A DNA stretch of 64,000 nt from Flavobacteriaceae bacterium (GTDB lineage Bacteria > Bacteroidota > Bacteroidia > Flavobacteriales > Flavobacteriaceae), in contig CANGFO010000009.1 in NCBI GenBank assembly GCA_947453195.1, forward strand, positions 1 through 64,000, written 5' to 3'. Numbering within the stretch: the first letter of the stretch is position 1; every line of letters begins with the position of its first letter. Below are positions 26,057 to 34,566 of this stretch, one piece after another. The notes below the pieces were generated by a model. That model saw only the letters and a program-made list of their open reading frames with translations, ran no database searches and was not told the DNA's origin. A program made the position numbers and the translations under genes.

Positions 26057-27022
26057 TTGATTACTAAAGAAAAAATAATTACCTCGGCATTAAATACAAT
26101 TCGCTCTGAGAGTGAATCGATAGCAAAACTATCTGATTATATTAATGATAGCTTTTACGAAGCAGTAAATCTAATTTATAATTTAAAGGGAAGATTAGTC
26201 GTTACTGGAATTGGCAAAAGCGCCATTATTGCGCAAAAAATTGTAGCTACTTTAAATTCAACCGGAACACCTGCCTTATTTCTTCATGCATCGGAAGCGA
26301 TTCACGGTGATTTAGGAATGATTCAAGAAGGAGACGGCGTAATTTGTATTTCAAAAAGTGGCAATAGTCCGGAGATTAAAGTATTGGTTCCGTTATTAAA
26401 AAGATTTGGTAATAAATTAATTGCCATTACTGGAAATACCTCTTCATTCTTAGGAAAAGAGGCGCATTATACACTAAATACTTTTGTAGAAAGCGAATCG
26501 TGCCCAAATAATTTAGCACCAACAAACAGCACCACGGCCCAACTTGTTATGGGAGACGCCCTTGCGGTTTGTTTAATGGAAATGAAAGCATTTAGTGCTG
26601 AAGATTTTGCTATTTATCATCCAGGAGGAGCTTTAGGAAAAAAATTATTGCTTCGAGTAAAAGACATGTTGGATTCTTCGAGAAAACCAAGTGTAAATTC
26701 TGATTCGAGTGTTAAAAATGTAATCGTTGAAATTTCAGAAAAAAGATTAGGAGTTACCGCTGTTCTTGAAAATGATACTGTGGTTGGAATTATCACTGAT
26801 GGCGACATTAGAAGAATGCTAAATAAAACCGAAACCATCACCGGATTAACGGCAAAAGACATCATGACGGTTAACCCAAAAACCATAAAATCTACGGATA
26901 TGGTTGCGGATGCCTTAAACATCATGGAAGACCATTCTATCACACAATTAGTAGTTGTAGATGAGGGCGAATATAAAGGAGTAATTCATTTACACGACAT
27001 CTTAAAAGAAGGAATTGTATAA
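26057..27022 (+). CDS. kdsD: Arabinose-5-phosphate isomerase (KdsD/KpsF type)
   Basis: A 321-residue enzyme converting ribulose-5-P to arabinose-5-P, the precursor of Kdo in the LPS inner core. The SIS domain (about 10-185) carries TGIGKSAIIAQKI, HASEAIHGDLGMI and SKSGNSPEIK. Two CBS domains (about 205-321) follow, with IITDGDIRRML. The start codon is TTG at 26057, with no in-frame ATG nearby upstream. The stop overlaps the tatC ATG (TAATG). Together with lptB and lptG in this window it belongs to envelope LPS biology. Confidence 0.95.
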   Translation: MITKEKIITSALNTIRSESESIAKLSDYINDSFYEAVNLIYNLKGRLVVTGIGKSAIIAQKIVATLNSTGTPALFLHASEAIHGDLGMIQEGDGVICISKSGNSPEIKVLVPLLKRFGNKLIAITGNTSSFLGKEAHYTLNTFVESESCPNNLAPTNSTTAQLVMGDALAVCLMEMKAFSAEDFAIYHPGGALGKKLLLRVKDMLDSSRKPSVNSDSSVKNVIVEISEKRLGVTAVLENDTVVGIITDGDIRRMLNKTETITGLTAKDIMTVNPKTIKSTDMVADALNIMEDHSITQLVVVDEGEYKGVIHLHDILKEGIV

Positions 27023-27837
27023 TGGCAAAAAAAGAGACTAAAGAAATGTCCTTCATGGACCATCTCGAGGACTTAAGATGGTTATTAGTAAGAAGTACCT
27101 TTGTAGTTCTTGGTATTGCAGGCGCTTGTTATTTTATTGACGATTTTATTTTTGATACGATTATTTTTGGCCCTAAAGATCCGAGTTTTGTCACCTATCG
27201 CTTTTTTTGTGAAGTAACCCATTTCTTTGGCGTAGATGACACCTATGCTTGTGCTCAAGAATTTAATTTCAAAATTCAAAATCAAGAAGTGAGCGGGCAA
27301 TTCTCCATGTATTTATGGACTTTAATTACCGCAGGTTTTGTTATTGGATTTCCCTACATTTTATGGGAAGTATGGAAATTTATTCGACCGGCTTTATACG
27401 AAAAAGAGCGTAAAATGGCAGGAAGTTTTATTGTAGTTTCTTCAATTTTATTCTTTATCGGAGTATTATTTGGTTATTATGTAATAGCGCCCTTATCCAT
27501 AAATTTCTTTGCGACTTTTAGTGTAAGTAGTCAAATAGAAAATTTATTTACCATTGACTCCTATGTTTCGATGATAAAAATGTCAATTGTTGCAAGTGGA
27601 ATAGTGTTTGAATTACCCATTATTATTTACTTCCTAGCAAAATTAGGATTAGTAACACCTCAATTTCTAAGAAAATACAGACGATTTGCAATAGTTATTA
27701 TTCTAACACTATCAGCAATAGTTACACCACCTGATATTGCAAGTCAAATAATTGTGGCCATACCAATTTTCATTTTATATGAAGCAAGTATATTAATTGC
27801 GGCAATTGTTGCAAAAAAAGCAGAAACTAATGAGTAA
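27022..27837 (+). CDS. tatC: Sec-independent protein translocase TatC
   Basis: A 271-residue inner-membrane component that recognises twin-arginine signal peptides. It has the N-terminal MSFMDHLEDLRWLL motif and six hydrophobic segments (about 23-40, 95-120, 130-155, 180-205, 215-230 and 235-260), with the WEVWKFIRPALYEKER loop between helices 2 and 3. A slightly enlarged first periplasmic loop (about 45-90) includes two Cys, as in other Bacteroidetes. Translationally coupled to kdsD upstream, and overlapping the CMD gene by 8 bases downstream. Confidence 0.96.
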   Translation: MAKKETKEMSFMDHLEDLRWLLVRSTFVVLGIAGACYFIDDFIFDTIIFGPKDPSFVTYRFFCEVTHFFGVDDTYACAQEFNFKIQNQEVSGQFSMYLWTLITAGFVIGFPYILWEVWKFIRPALYEKERKMAGSFIVVSSILFFIGVLFGYYVIAPLSINFFATFSVSSQIENLFTIDSYVSMIKMSIVASGIVFELPIIIYFLAKLGLVTPQFLRKYRRFAIVIILTLSAIVTPPDIASQIIVAIPIFILYEASILIAAIVAKKAETNE

Positions 27838-28177
27838 TCCAGTACAAGAATTTAATGACTATCGCTCAAAAATGAACGAAAAGTTGTTGGCTGACAATAA
27901 TAAAATTGTAAAGCGTATTTTTAATTTAGATACGAACGCCTACGCGGAAGGCGCACTTGATGTAAAGACCAAAGAATTATTAGGCTTGGTTGCTTCTGCT
28001 GTTTTACGATGTGACGACTGCATTAAATACCATTTAGAAACCTCTTATAAAGAAGGAATTACAAAAGAAGAAATGATGGAAGCCATGGGAATTGCTACTC
28101 TTGTTGGGGGCACCATTGTGATTCCGCATTTAAGAAGAGCCTACGAATTTTGGGAAGCATTAGAAGAAAGCAACTAA
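27830..28177 (+). CDS. Carboxymuconolactone decarboxylase / AhpD-like family protein
   Basis: 115 residues from the ATG at 27830, chosen because it overlaps the tatC stop by only 8 bases (ATGAGTAA arrangement). A longer frame starts at 27797, inside tatC, and is less likely. The AhpD-like CxxC is seen as RCDDCIKYH (Cys61, Cys64, His68), followed by TKEEMMEAMGIATLVGG. Family members act as thiol-disulfide or alkylhydroperoxidase partners; the exact reaction here is unknown. Third gene of the kdsD-tatC transcript. Confidence 0.9.
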   Translation: MSNPVQEFNDYRSKMNEKLLADNNKIVKRIFNLDTNAYAEGALDVKTKELLGLVASAVLRCDDCIKYHLETSYKEGITKEEMMEAMGIATLVGGTIVIPHLRRAYEFWEALEESN

Positions 28178-28237
28178 ATAATTGTTAAATATAAAGTAGT
28201 TCAAAGCTTAATTTGTTTATTTGCAAAAGATTAAAAC

Positions 28238-28269
28238 TTAGAACCTGAGTAATTCAGAACCTTAGATCC
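28238..28269 (+). repeat. Degenerate 8-base periodic array in the lptB leader
   Basis: Four consecutive octamers are in phase: TTAGAACC, TGAGTAAT, TCAGAACC and TTAGATCC. They sit 6 to 37 bases before the lptB ATG. Units 1, 3 and 4 are near-identical. Confidence 0.6.
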
Positions 28270-28275
28270 TAAAAA

Positions 28276-29016
28276 ATGAAATTAAGAGCCGAAAATTTAG
28301 TTAAAACCTACAAGGGTAGAAGCGTTGTAAAAGGAATTTCTGTTGAAGTAAATCAAGGAGAAATTGTAGGGTTATTAGGTCCGAATGGAGCCGGAAAAAC
28401 AACTTCATTTTATATGATTGTAGGTTTAGTAAAACCAAATTCTGGACATATTTACCTAGATAATACTGATATTACTGAATACCCAATGTATAAGCGAGCT
28501 CAAAACGGAATTGGTTATCTAGCTCAAGAAGCTTCTGTGTTCAGAAAATTAAGTATAGAAGATAATATTCTTAGTGTATTGCAATTAACCAACCTTTCCA
28601 AAGAAGAGCAAATTGCCAAAATGGAAAGTTTAATTGCCGAATTTAGTTTGGAGCACATTCGAACCAATAGAGGGGATTTACTTTCGGGTGGGGAACGCAG
28701 AAGGACTGAAATTGCACGTTGTCTGGCTACCGATCCTAAATTCATACTTCTAGACGAACCCTTTGCAGGAGTTGACCCTGTAGCTGTTGAAGATATCCAA
28801 CGCATTGTGGCGCAGCTAAAAAATAAAAATATTGGAATTCTTATTACCGATCATAACGTACAAGAAACTTTAGCGATTACCGACAAAACCTACTTAATGT
28901 TTGAAGGTGGAATTCTTAAAGCAGGTATTCCAGAAGAATTGGCTGCCGATGAAATGGTTCGTAAAGTTTATTTAGGTCAGAATTTTGAATTACGTAAAAA
29001 GAAATTAGAATTTTAG
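28276..29016 (+). CDS. lptB: LPS export ABC transporter ATP-binding protein LptB
   Basis: A 246-residue cytoplasmic ATPase that powers LPS extraction by LptFG. Walker A GPNGAGKTT (35-43), the Q-loop in GYLAQEASVFRKLSI, the signature LSGGE (136-140) with RRRTEIARCLA, Walker B FILLDEPFAGVDP (156-168) and the H-loop ITDHNV are all visible. GYLAQEASVFRKLS and the FAGVDP D-loop are characteristic of LptB. The permease gene is at 10103-11188. It is followed after two bases by a small membrane protein gene. Confidence 0.95.
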   Translation: MKLRAENLVKTYKGRSVVKGISVEVNQGEIVGLLGPNGAGKTTSFYMIVGLVKPNSGHIYLDNTDITEYPMYKRAQNGIGYLAQEASVFRKLSIEDNILSVLQLTNLSKEEQIAKMESLIAEFSLEHIRTNRGDLLSGGERRRTEIARCLATDPKFILLDEPFAGVDPVAVEDIQRIVAQLKNKNIGILITDHNVQETLAITDKTYLMFEGGILKAGIPEELAADEMVRKVYLGQNFELRKKKLEF

Positions 29017-29018
29017 TC

Positions 29019-29243
29019 ATGGGAAAACCAACAAAAGAAACCAAAGAAAATTGGCTTAGAGACGATAAATATTGGAAATGGGGCGTTTTTTATTATAATA
29101 CTGAAGATAAAAGAATTTTACCTCCAAAAAGAATTCCGTGGATGGGATGGACTGTAAATTTTGCAAATCCTATTTCAATAATTACGTTAGTAATCCTTAC
29201 TATAGCCCTAATTGGAATATCCTATTATATACAAAATAATTAA
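29019..29243 (+). CDS. Small DUF5808-like membrane protein
   Basis: A 74-residue protein: a soluble N-terminal part with WKWGVFYYNTEDKRILPPKR, then GWTVNFANP and one C-terminal membrane helix (about 52-71). The motif order (FYYN-D-R-PKR, GWTxNFANP) resembles the DUF5808 domain found in small prokaryotic membrane proteins (from memory). Function is unknown. It begins two bases after lptB, so it is probably co-transcribed; its stop overlaps the stop of the convergent GH25 gene. Confidence 0.8.
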   Translation: MGKPTKETKENWLRDDKYWKWGVFYYNTEDKRILPPKRIPWMGWTVNFANPISIITLVILTIALIGISYYIQNN

Positions 29244-30085
29244 TTTGAAATAGTCTGGTATTGGAGCATCTTAGGAGTTCCGTTATAAATATTTATATCT
29301 ACATTTTCTTCTATTCCGTTTATTCTTGCTTTTTGTGTAAACTGCCAAAACAACCAATCGTCTTTGATGTTTTCTACAAAAAAATTGTAATTGGCTACCC
29401 AAAAAGTATAGCCCTTAAATTCTTCTTTTAAGAAATCAATATAATACCTTTCGCCCGAATAAATTATTGGACGCACTTTATAATGCGCATCTACCCTATC
29501 CAACCAACGCTTTAATCCAACTTTTAAACTATCAATTGATTGATTTTCGGGTAATTTTTCAATATCCAATACAGGTGGTAAATCCCCTTTTTGCAAAGTT
29601 ACCGCTTTTATAAAATTATCAGCTTGAGCAATGGAGTTTTCGTTAGGGCGATAATAATGATATGCTCCGCAAATAAAATGATGTGCTTGAGCTTGCTTCC
29701 AATTTTCATCAAAACGAGCATCTATTTTATCAGAACCTGCTGATGCACGAATGAATACAAATTTTATTGGAAACTTATATTCTACCAAACCAACTTCATC
29801 CCAATTGATGTTACCTTGAAATTGAGAAACATCTATTCCAAAAGTTAAGTCTTTGTGGGCTTTTAGAATTTGAAAGATCCGAGCTTGAGCTACTTTATCA
29901 ACTTTGTAATTCGTGCTGGTTTGAGATTTAAAATAATAGTTCAAGGCACTCCTATAATGGTAAGCACCGAATATTATTCCGATAAGGAGAAAAGAAAAAA
30001 GAAAAGTTTTAAAAGGGAAACCCGACTTCTTTTTCTTAGTAGGTTTTCTTCGAACAGTTGGTCTTCGAGTAGTAGTTTTTGCCAT
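29240..30085 (-). CDS. Membrane-anchored glycoside hydrolase family 25 (lysozyme-like) protein
   Basis: A 281-residue protein with a very basic N-terminus (TTTRRPTVRRKPTKKKK), a single membrane helix (about 26-43) and a GH25 catalytic barrel (about 80-275). GH25 muramidases cut the MurNAc-GlcNAc bond of peptidoglycan. Expected acidic residues are present: Asp85 (FGIDVSQFQG), Asp174 and Glu176 (PPVLDIEK). The anchor suggests activity on the periplasmic side of the inner membrane. It follows pssA with a 12-base gap in the same operon. Confidence 0.9.
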   Translation of the reverse strand: MAKTTTRRPTVRRKPTKKKKSGFPFKTFLFSFLLIGIIFGAYHYRSALNYYFKSQTSTNYKVDKVAQARIFQILKAHKDLTFGIDVSQFQGNINWDEVGLVEYKFPIKFVFIRASAGSDKIDARFDENWKQAQAHHFICGAYHYYRPNENSIAQADNFIKAVTLQKGDLPPVLDIEKLPENQSIDSLKVGLKRWLDRVDAHYKVRPIIYSGERYYIDFLKEEFKGYTFWVANYNFFVENIKDDWLFWQFTQKARINGIEENVDINIYNGTPKMLQYQTISN

Positions 30086-30097
30086 TACTACTTTAAA

Positions 30098-30793
30098 CTA
30101 CTTTTTTGCTAAAATAGTATTCAATACAGAAAGCAAAACATAGGTTAAAATTATTAATGGAACTGCAAGAAATTGCAAAGTAATAATCATGACAACAGAA
30201 GCAAGTAAAAACCCTAGTTGAAGCTTATATTTTTGAAAACTAAAATCTTTTATTTTTAATGAAAATAACGGGATTTCAGCATTCATTACAAAGGCACTTA
30301 AAGCAGTAATTGTAAGTAAAACCCAAACATTATGAATATAAGGTGCAATTATTGTATTAGATACCAAAGGCAAACTCACAATAAACAAGGTATTTGCTGG
30401 TGTTGGCAACCCAATAAACGAATCGGATTGGCGGGTATCAATATTAAAATTAGCCAAACGATAACAAGCGCCCAAAGTGATAATAAACCCTAAATAGGGT
30501 AAAAAATTATAGGAAGAATATTCGCCTAAGCTTAACATACAAACCATTACAAAGCCAGGCACAACACCGCTAGTAACCATATCTGCTAAGGAATCCAACT
30601 GAACGCCTAATGGTCCGGATACATTAAATTTTCTTGCGAAATATCCATCAAAAAAATCAAAAAATATTCCTAATGAAACAAAGTAAAAGGCCATGTCAAA
30701 TTTTAAATCGGCAACCATCACAATAGCAATACATCCGCAAAGCAAATTAAGTAACGTCAAGAAATTAGGAATGTGTTTTTTGATATCCATCAT
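30098..30793 (-). CDS. pssA: CDP-diacylglycerol-serine O-phosphatidyltransferase
   Basis: About 231 residues from the ATG at 30793 (or 30790; two adjacent Met codons). It makes phosphatidylserine, the precursor of phosphatidylethanolamine. The CDP-alcohol phosphotransferase signature D-G-x2-A-R-x8-G-x3-D-x3-D is complete (Asp49, Gly50, Ala53, Arg54, Gly63, Asp67 and Asp71 from this start), with about seven membrane segments. The open frame continues to 30883, but a TAnnTTTG box at 30811-30818 lies inside that extension, supporting the shorter protein. First gene of the pssA-GH25 operon. Confidence 0.94.
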   Translation of the reverse strand: MMDIKKHIPNFLTLLNLLCGCIAIVMVADLKFDMAFYFVSLGIFFDFFDGYFARKFNVSGPLGVQLDSLADMVTSGVVPGFVMVCMLSLGEYSSYNFLPYLGFIITLGACYRLANFNIDTRQSDSFIGLPTPANTLFIVSLPLVSNTIIAPYIHNVWVLLTITALSAFVMNAEIPLFSLKIKDFSFQKYKLQLGFLLASVVMIITLQFLAVPLIILTYVLLSVLNTILAKK

Positions 30794-30810
30794 TTTAATT
30801 TTATAATCAA

Positions 30811-30818
30811 CAAATTTA
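30811..30818 (-). promoter_or_regulatory. -7 box TAAATTTG for pssA
   Basis: An exact TAnnTTTG on the minus strand, 18 bases before the preferred pssA ATG. It falls inside the longer open frame. Confidence 0.65.
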
Positions 30819-30925
30819 GTACAATAAGTTATAGGTAAGTACGTTTTTTTAGAGAGATTTTTATTTTGAAAATCAACGATCACTATTATTTTCGAATAGG
30901 TAGAAGTTAGCTCGGTAATAATTTC

Positions 30926-30933
30926 TATTTTTG
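30926..30933 (+). promoter_or_regulatory. -7 box TATTTTTG for the PorV-like/DUF4105 pair
   Basis: An exact TAnnTTTG 22 bases before the TTG start codon at 30956. Confidence 0.65.
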
Positions 30934-30955
30934 AAGTATCAAAAAAACAATAAAA

Positions 30956-32020
30956 TTGAAGAAAAAAATATTCCTTTTCTTTATCCTAACCTCAATAAGC
31001 TACAGTCAGGCCGTTAGAAAATATTCTAATGAGTTTATGAATATTGGTGTAGATGCGGCTGCTTTGGGAATGTCGAATGCGGTAGTAGCTCATACCAACG
31101 ATGCCAATTCGGGCTATTGGAATCCGGCGGGATTAATAGGAATCGAAGACGGGCAAGTAGCTGTGATGCATGCGAGTTATTTTGCCAATATTGCCCAATA
31201 CGACTATGCAGCCTATGCTAAACCTATAGATGACGAAAGTGCTTGGGGAATTTCTATGATACGATTTGGGGTAGATGATATTTTAAACACCACCCAACTT
31301 ATTGATGCCAGCGGAAATGTAGATTACAACCGAATTAGTAAATTTTCTACTGCCGATTATGGCTTTACTTTTTCTTATGCCAGGAAATTAAAATTTTCTG
31401 AACTTCAGTATGGCGTGAATTCTAAAATTATTCGAAGAGTAATCGGAGATTTTGCCAATTCGTGGGGATTTGGTTTTGATGTGGGAATTCAATGGAAACA
31501 AAACGACTGGAATTTTGGATTGATGCTTCGCGACATTACTACTACTTATAATGTTTGGAATATTAACGAAGAAGCTTATAATAAAATAAAAGGCGCTGTT
31601 GCGGGGCAAAATCAAGATTTACCCGAAAGCACCGAAATTACGATGCCCAAAGCCCAATTTGGGATGTCTAAAAAATTTGATTTTCATAATGAAACAAGTT
31701 TGCTTGCTTCGGCGAATTTAAACATGCGATTTGCTTTAACTAATGATATTATTGCTTCCAATTTGGTAAGTATAGATCCTGCAATTGGATTGGAATATGG
31801 TTATACCGACTTAGTTTTTTTAAGAGCTGGGGTTGGAAATTTTCAAAATATTACACAAATTGACAACACTAAAAAAGTAGGATTTCAACCTAATATAGGA
31901 TTAGGCTTTAAATATAAAGGAATTCAAATTGACTATGCTTTAACAGATATTGGCGATCAAAGTGCCGCTTTATATTCAAATATTTTTTCCTTAAAAGTAG
32001 ATTTAAGCATCTTTAAATAA
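30956..32020 (+). CDS. PorV/PorQ-family outer-membrane protein
   Basis: A 354-residue outer-membrane barrel of the PorV/PorQ type (FadL-like fold), some members of which shuttle cargo or attach factors in type IX secretion. A signal peptide (about 1-17, ISYSQA) is followed by the family start SNEFMNIGVDAAALGMSNAVVAH and NSGYWNPAGL (54-63 region). The barrel strands end with QIDYALTDIGDQSAALYSNIFSLKVDL. The start codon is TTG at 30956. It is five bases upstream of the DUF4105 gene. Whether it is PorV itself or a paralogue cannot be settled by eye. Confidence 0.88.
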   Translation: MKKKIFLFFILTSISYSQAVRKYSNEFMNIGVDAAALGMSNAVVAHTNDANSGYWNPAGLIGIEDGQVAVMHASYFANIAQYDYAAYAKPIDDESAWGISMIRFGVDDILNTTQLIDASGNVDYNRISKFSTADYGFTFSYARKLKFSELQYGVNSKIIRRVIGDFANSWGFGFDVGIQWKQNDWNFGLMLRDITTTYNVWNINEEAYNKIKGAVAGQNQDLPESTEITMPKAQFGMSKKFDFHNETSLLASANLNMRFALTNDIIASNLVSIDPAIGLEYGYTDLVFLRAGVGNFQNITQIDNTKKVGFQPNIGLGFKYKGIQIDYALTDIGDQSAALYSNIFSLKVDLSIFK

Positions 32021-32025
32021 AACAC

Positions 32026-33123
32026 ATGAAGAAAAAATTACTTTACTTGCTTTTCTTATTTATAAGCGCTTCAAGTTTTTCTCAAAACAACACCTTAACC
32101 AACAACGCTAAAGTAAGTATTTTTACTTGCGGTAGAGGAAACGAATTGTATACCACTTTTGGCCATACCGCCATTCGAATTAAAGACGAAGCAACAAACC
32201 TAGACGTGGTTTACAACTATGGTGCCTTTGATTTTAATACCGATAACTTTTATTTGAAATTCGTAAAAGGTGATTTGCAATACTTTATTAGTGCTACTTC
32301 TTATGATGATTTCATATACGAATACCAAATGGAAAAACGAGAAGTGATTGAGCAAACTTTAGATTTCTCGCTACCGCAAAAGCAGGAACTTTTTGAATTA
32401 TTAAACGCGTCTTTATTTTCCGAAGAACGAAGTTATACTTACAAATTTATTGATCGAAATTGCACCACAATGGTAGTTGAAAAGATCAATAAAATGCTAG
32501 GAAAAGATTTAATTCAAAAAGTAGATGACAAAAACATTTCCTATAGAGAATTATTGTACCCATACTTTGAAAATCACTTTTATTACAAGTTGGGAATTAA
32601 CATCATTTTTGGCGCAAAAACGGATACCAAAGCTGAAAAACTATTTCTTCCATCAGAATTACTGCACAGCCTCAATAAAGCAAAAACCAATGGAAAATCG
32701 GTAGTTACAAAAACAGAAACTATTGTAAAAGGAGCCGAATTAGAATCGGGTTTTTCATTTATCAACAGCGTTTATTTCATTGCAATGCTCCTGGTTATTT
32801 TGCTTGTAACCAATAACAAAAAAATATTCCTTATGTACTTATTTATTGCAGGATTATTAGGATTATTTTTATCCATGGTTGGATTGTATTCGCTTCACAA
32901 AGAAGTATTATGGAATTACAACGCATTAGTATTTAATCCGTTATTTGTATTGCTACCCTTTTTAAAAGGAAACACATTAAGAAAAACCATCTCTGTTTGT
33001 TTTGGTAGCATTGCTATTTACACTATCATCATGATTTCAAAACCTCATTTGTGGTTGATGAGCCCATTTATTTTCGCTAGCATTTATATGCTTTGGAAAA
33101 TACAAAAAACAGAAAACAACTAA
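32026..33123 (+). CDS. DUF4105 (Lnb-like N-terminal domain) membrane protein
   Basis: A 365-residue protein with signal sequence (1-19, SSFSQ), a periplasmic DUF4105 domain (about 25-235) and four C-terminal membrane helices (about 248-268, 272-295, 303-322 and 328-360). Conserved positions are Cys35 (FTCGRGNELYTTFGHTAIR), His47 and Cys146 (RNCTTMV). The same domain occurs in Lnb, a lipoprotein N-acyltransferase of Gram-positive bacteria, and Bacteroidetes homologues have been proposed for the same job; this is recall, not shown here. It shares the promoter of the PorV-like gene. The stop nearly abuts the stop of the convergent operon. Confidence 0.82.
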   Translation: MKKKLLYLLFLFISASSFSQNNTLTNNAKVSIFTCGRGNELYTTFGHTAIRIKDEATNLDVVYNYGAFDFNTDNFYLKFVKGDLQYFISATSYDDFIYEYQMEKREVIEQTLDFSLPQKQELFELLNASLFSEERSYTYKFIDRNCTTMVVEKINKMLGKDLIQKVDDKNISYRELLYPYFENHFYYKLGINIIFGAKTDTKAEKLFLPSELLHSLNKAKTNGKSVVTKTETIVKGAELESGFSFINSVYFIAMLLVILLVTNNKKIFLMYLFIAGLLGLFLSMVGLYSLHKEVLWNYNALVFNPLFVLLPFLKGNTLRKTISVCFGSIAIYTIIMISKPHLWLMSPFIFASIYMLWKIQKTENN

Positions 33124-33124
33124 G

Positions 33125-34522
33125 TTATTGTCCTCTATAAAATAGCACCGTACTAATTGTTTTAATTATAATATCGATATCTAAAAAGATACTACGGTGT
33201 TTAATATAATAAAGGTCGTACTGCAATTTAATCAAGCTATCTTCAATTGAATCACCATAAGAATAATTCACTTGCGCCCATCCGGTAAGTCCGGGTTTCA
33301 TAATATGTCGGGTTTCATAAAAAGGCATTACTTCGGCAATTTCGTTTACAAAAACCGGGCGTTCGGGTCTAGGTCCAATAATACCCATATCTCCTTTTAT
33401 AATGTTAAGAAATTGCGGAAATTCATCCAAACGCGTTTTACGAAGGAATTTTCCAAAAGACGTAATTCTAGAGTCATTTACAGATGTAAAAACAGCACCA
33501 TTAGCTTCAGCATCTTGAACCATAGTTCGGTATTTATATATTTTAAAGATAGACCCATTTTTACCAACACGTTCCTGACTGTAAAATAATGTTCCTCGAT
33601 TACCAATTAAATTTCCAATAAAAATAAACGGTATAAAAAATACTCCAATTATGATTCCAATAAGAGAAATAACAATTTCAGCCATCCTTACTAATGAAAG
33701 ATAAAATTGATTTTGATTGTTTCGACTAAACGGAAAATATCTATAAAAATCTCGAGATACATATTGCACCGGAATTCTATGAGTAATAGCTTCATAAACT
33801 TGCGTATATTCCTTTATAATGAATCCATTTTCAAGCAAATGAATGAGCTGATTGTATAAAATAACCGTAATTGAATCGGTTTTTTGAGAAGCAATTATTA
33901 TTTCGGAAACATGATTGTTTCGAACATATTCTTCTAAATTATGTAAAGGAATTGCTATACTCTTTTCATTTGTACCTATGCTCGTTATAATGGAATCCTC
34001 CGAATTTACATAACCGATAATTTTATAATGCGGGTCGGCATTTTTAAGTCCTAACACTAGTTCTTCAAGCTGTTCTTTATCACAAACCAATAATGCTTTT
34101 TTCACAAAGCGATGGGAGGCTAAAAATTTTACATAAAATGACCTCCAAAGTAGTAGCGATAGAAATATTGCAATGAAAAACAATACTATTTGCAACCTGT
34201 TGGAAGGTAAAAAAGGAGTATAAATGGGCGTTAATAAATACACCAATACAGTTGTAGAAGAGGTAAGAACAATACTTTTTACAATTTGAAACTGACTACT
34301 GGCAACTTGCAAATTATACATTTCAAAAACAGAACCAAAAATATAGATATATAATGCCAATACTAGGTTCCAATAGTAATTGGATTTAGAAAATTTAAAG
34401 TAGTGAAAATCGAAAAAATAACTAATTAAGTACAGGGAAAGAAATACAAAAACTACATCAAAAACCTTTAAAAGAACCTTTCTTTCGGAAATTTCAAAAT
34501 GAATTTTTTTGTTTATAAACAT
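33125..34522 (-). CDS. Initiating sugar transferase, WbaP/WcaJ type (polyprenyl phosphate glycosylphosphotransferase)
   Basis: A 465-residue membrane enzyme that places the first sugar-phosphate on undecaprenyl phosphate. Four N-terminal membrane helices (about 18-135), a CoA-binding-like middle domain (about 140-255), a fifth hydrophobic segment (about 275-305) and the bacterial sugar transferase domain with IFKIYKYRTM, the catalytic Asp-Glu pair in TRLDEFPQ (about 365) and GPRPERP are visible. It is the last gene of the 17-gene polysaccharide operon and the only full-length (multi-helix) one of three such transferases in the locus. Confidence 0.94.
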   Translation of the reverse strand: MFINKKIHFEISERKVLLKVFDVVFVFLSLYLISYFFDFHYFKFSKSNYYWNLVLALYIYIFGSVFEMYNLQVASSQFQIVKSIVLTSSTTVLVYLLTPIYTPFLPSNRLQIVLFFIAIFLSLLLWRSFYVKFLASHRFVKKALLVCDKEQLEELVLGLKNADPHYKIIGYVNSEDSIITSIGTNEKSIAIPLHNLEEYVRNNHVSEIIIASQKTDSITVILYNQLIHLLENGFIIKEYTQVYEAITHRIPVQYVSRDFYRYFPFSRNNQNQFYLSLVRMAEIVISLIGIIIGVFFIPFIFIGNLIGNRGTLFYSQERVGKNGSIFKIYKYRTMVQDAEANGAVFTSVNDSRITSFGKFLRKTRLDEFPQFLNIIKGDMGIIGPRPERPVFVNEIAEVMPFYETRHIMKPGLTGWAQVNYSYGDSIEDSLIKLQYDLYYIKHRSIFLDIDIIIKTISTVLFYRGQ

Positions 34523-34566
34523 TAGCGCATATTAATTTAAAGGGCAAGATACTAAATTAATATTAA

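Noticed and set aside
27797..27829. Longer start of the CMD-family gene inside tatC
   Set aside because: The ATG at 27830 gives the usual family start and a normal 8-base overlap; the extension is out-of-frame tatC sequence.
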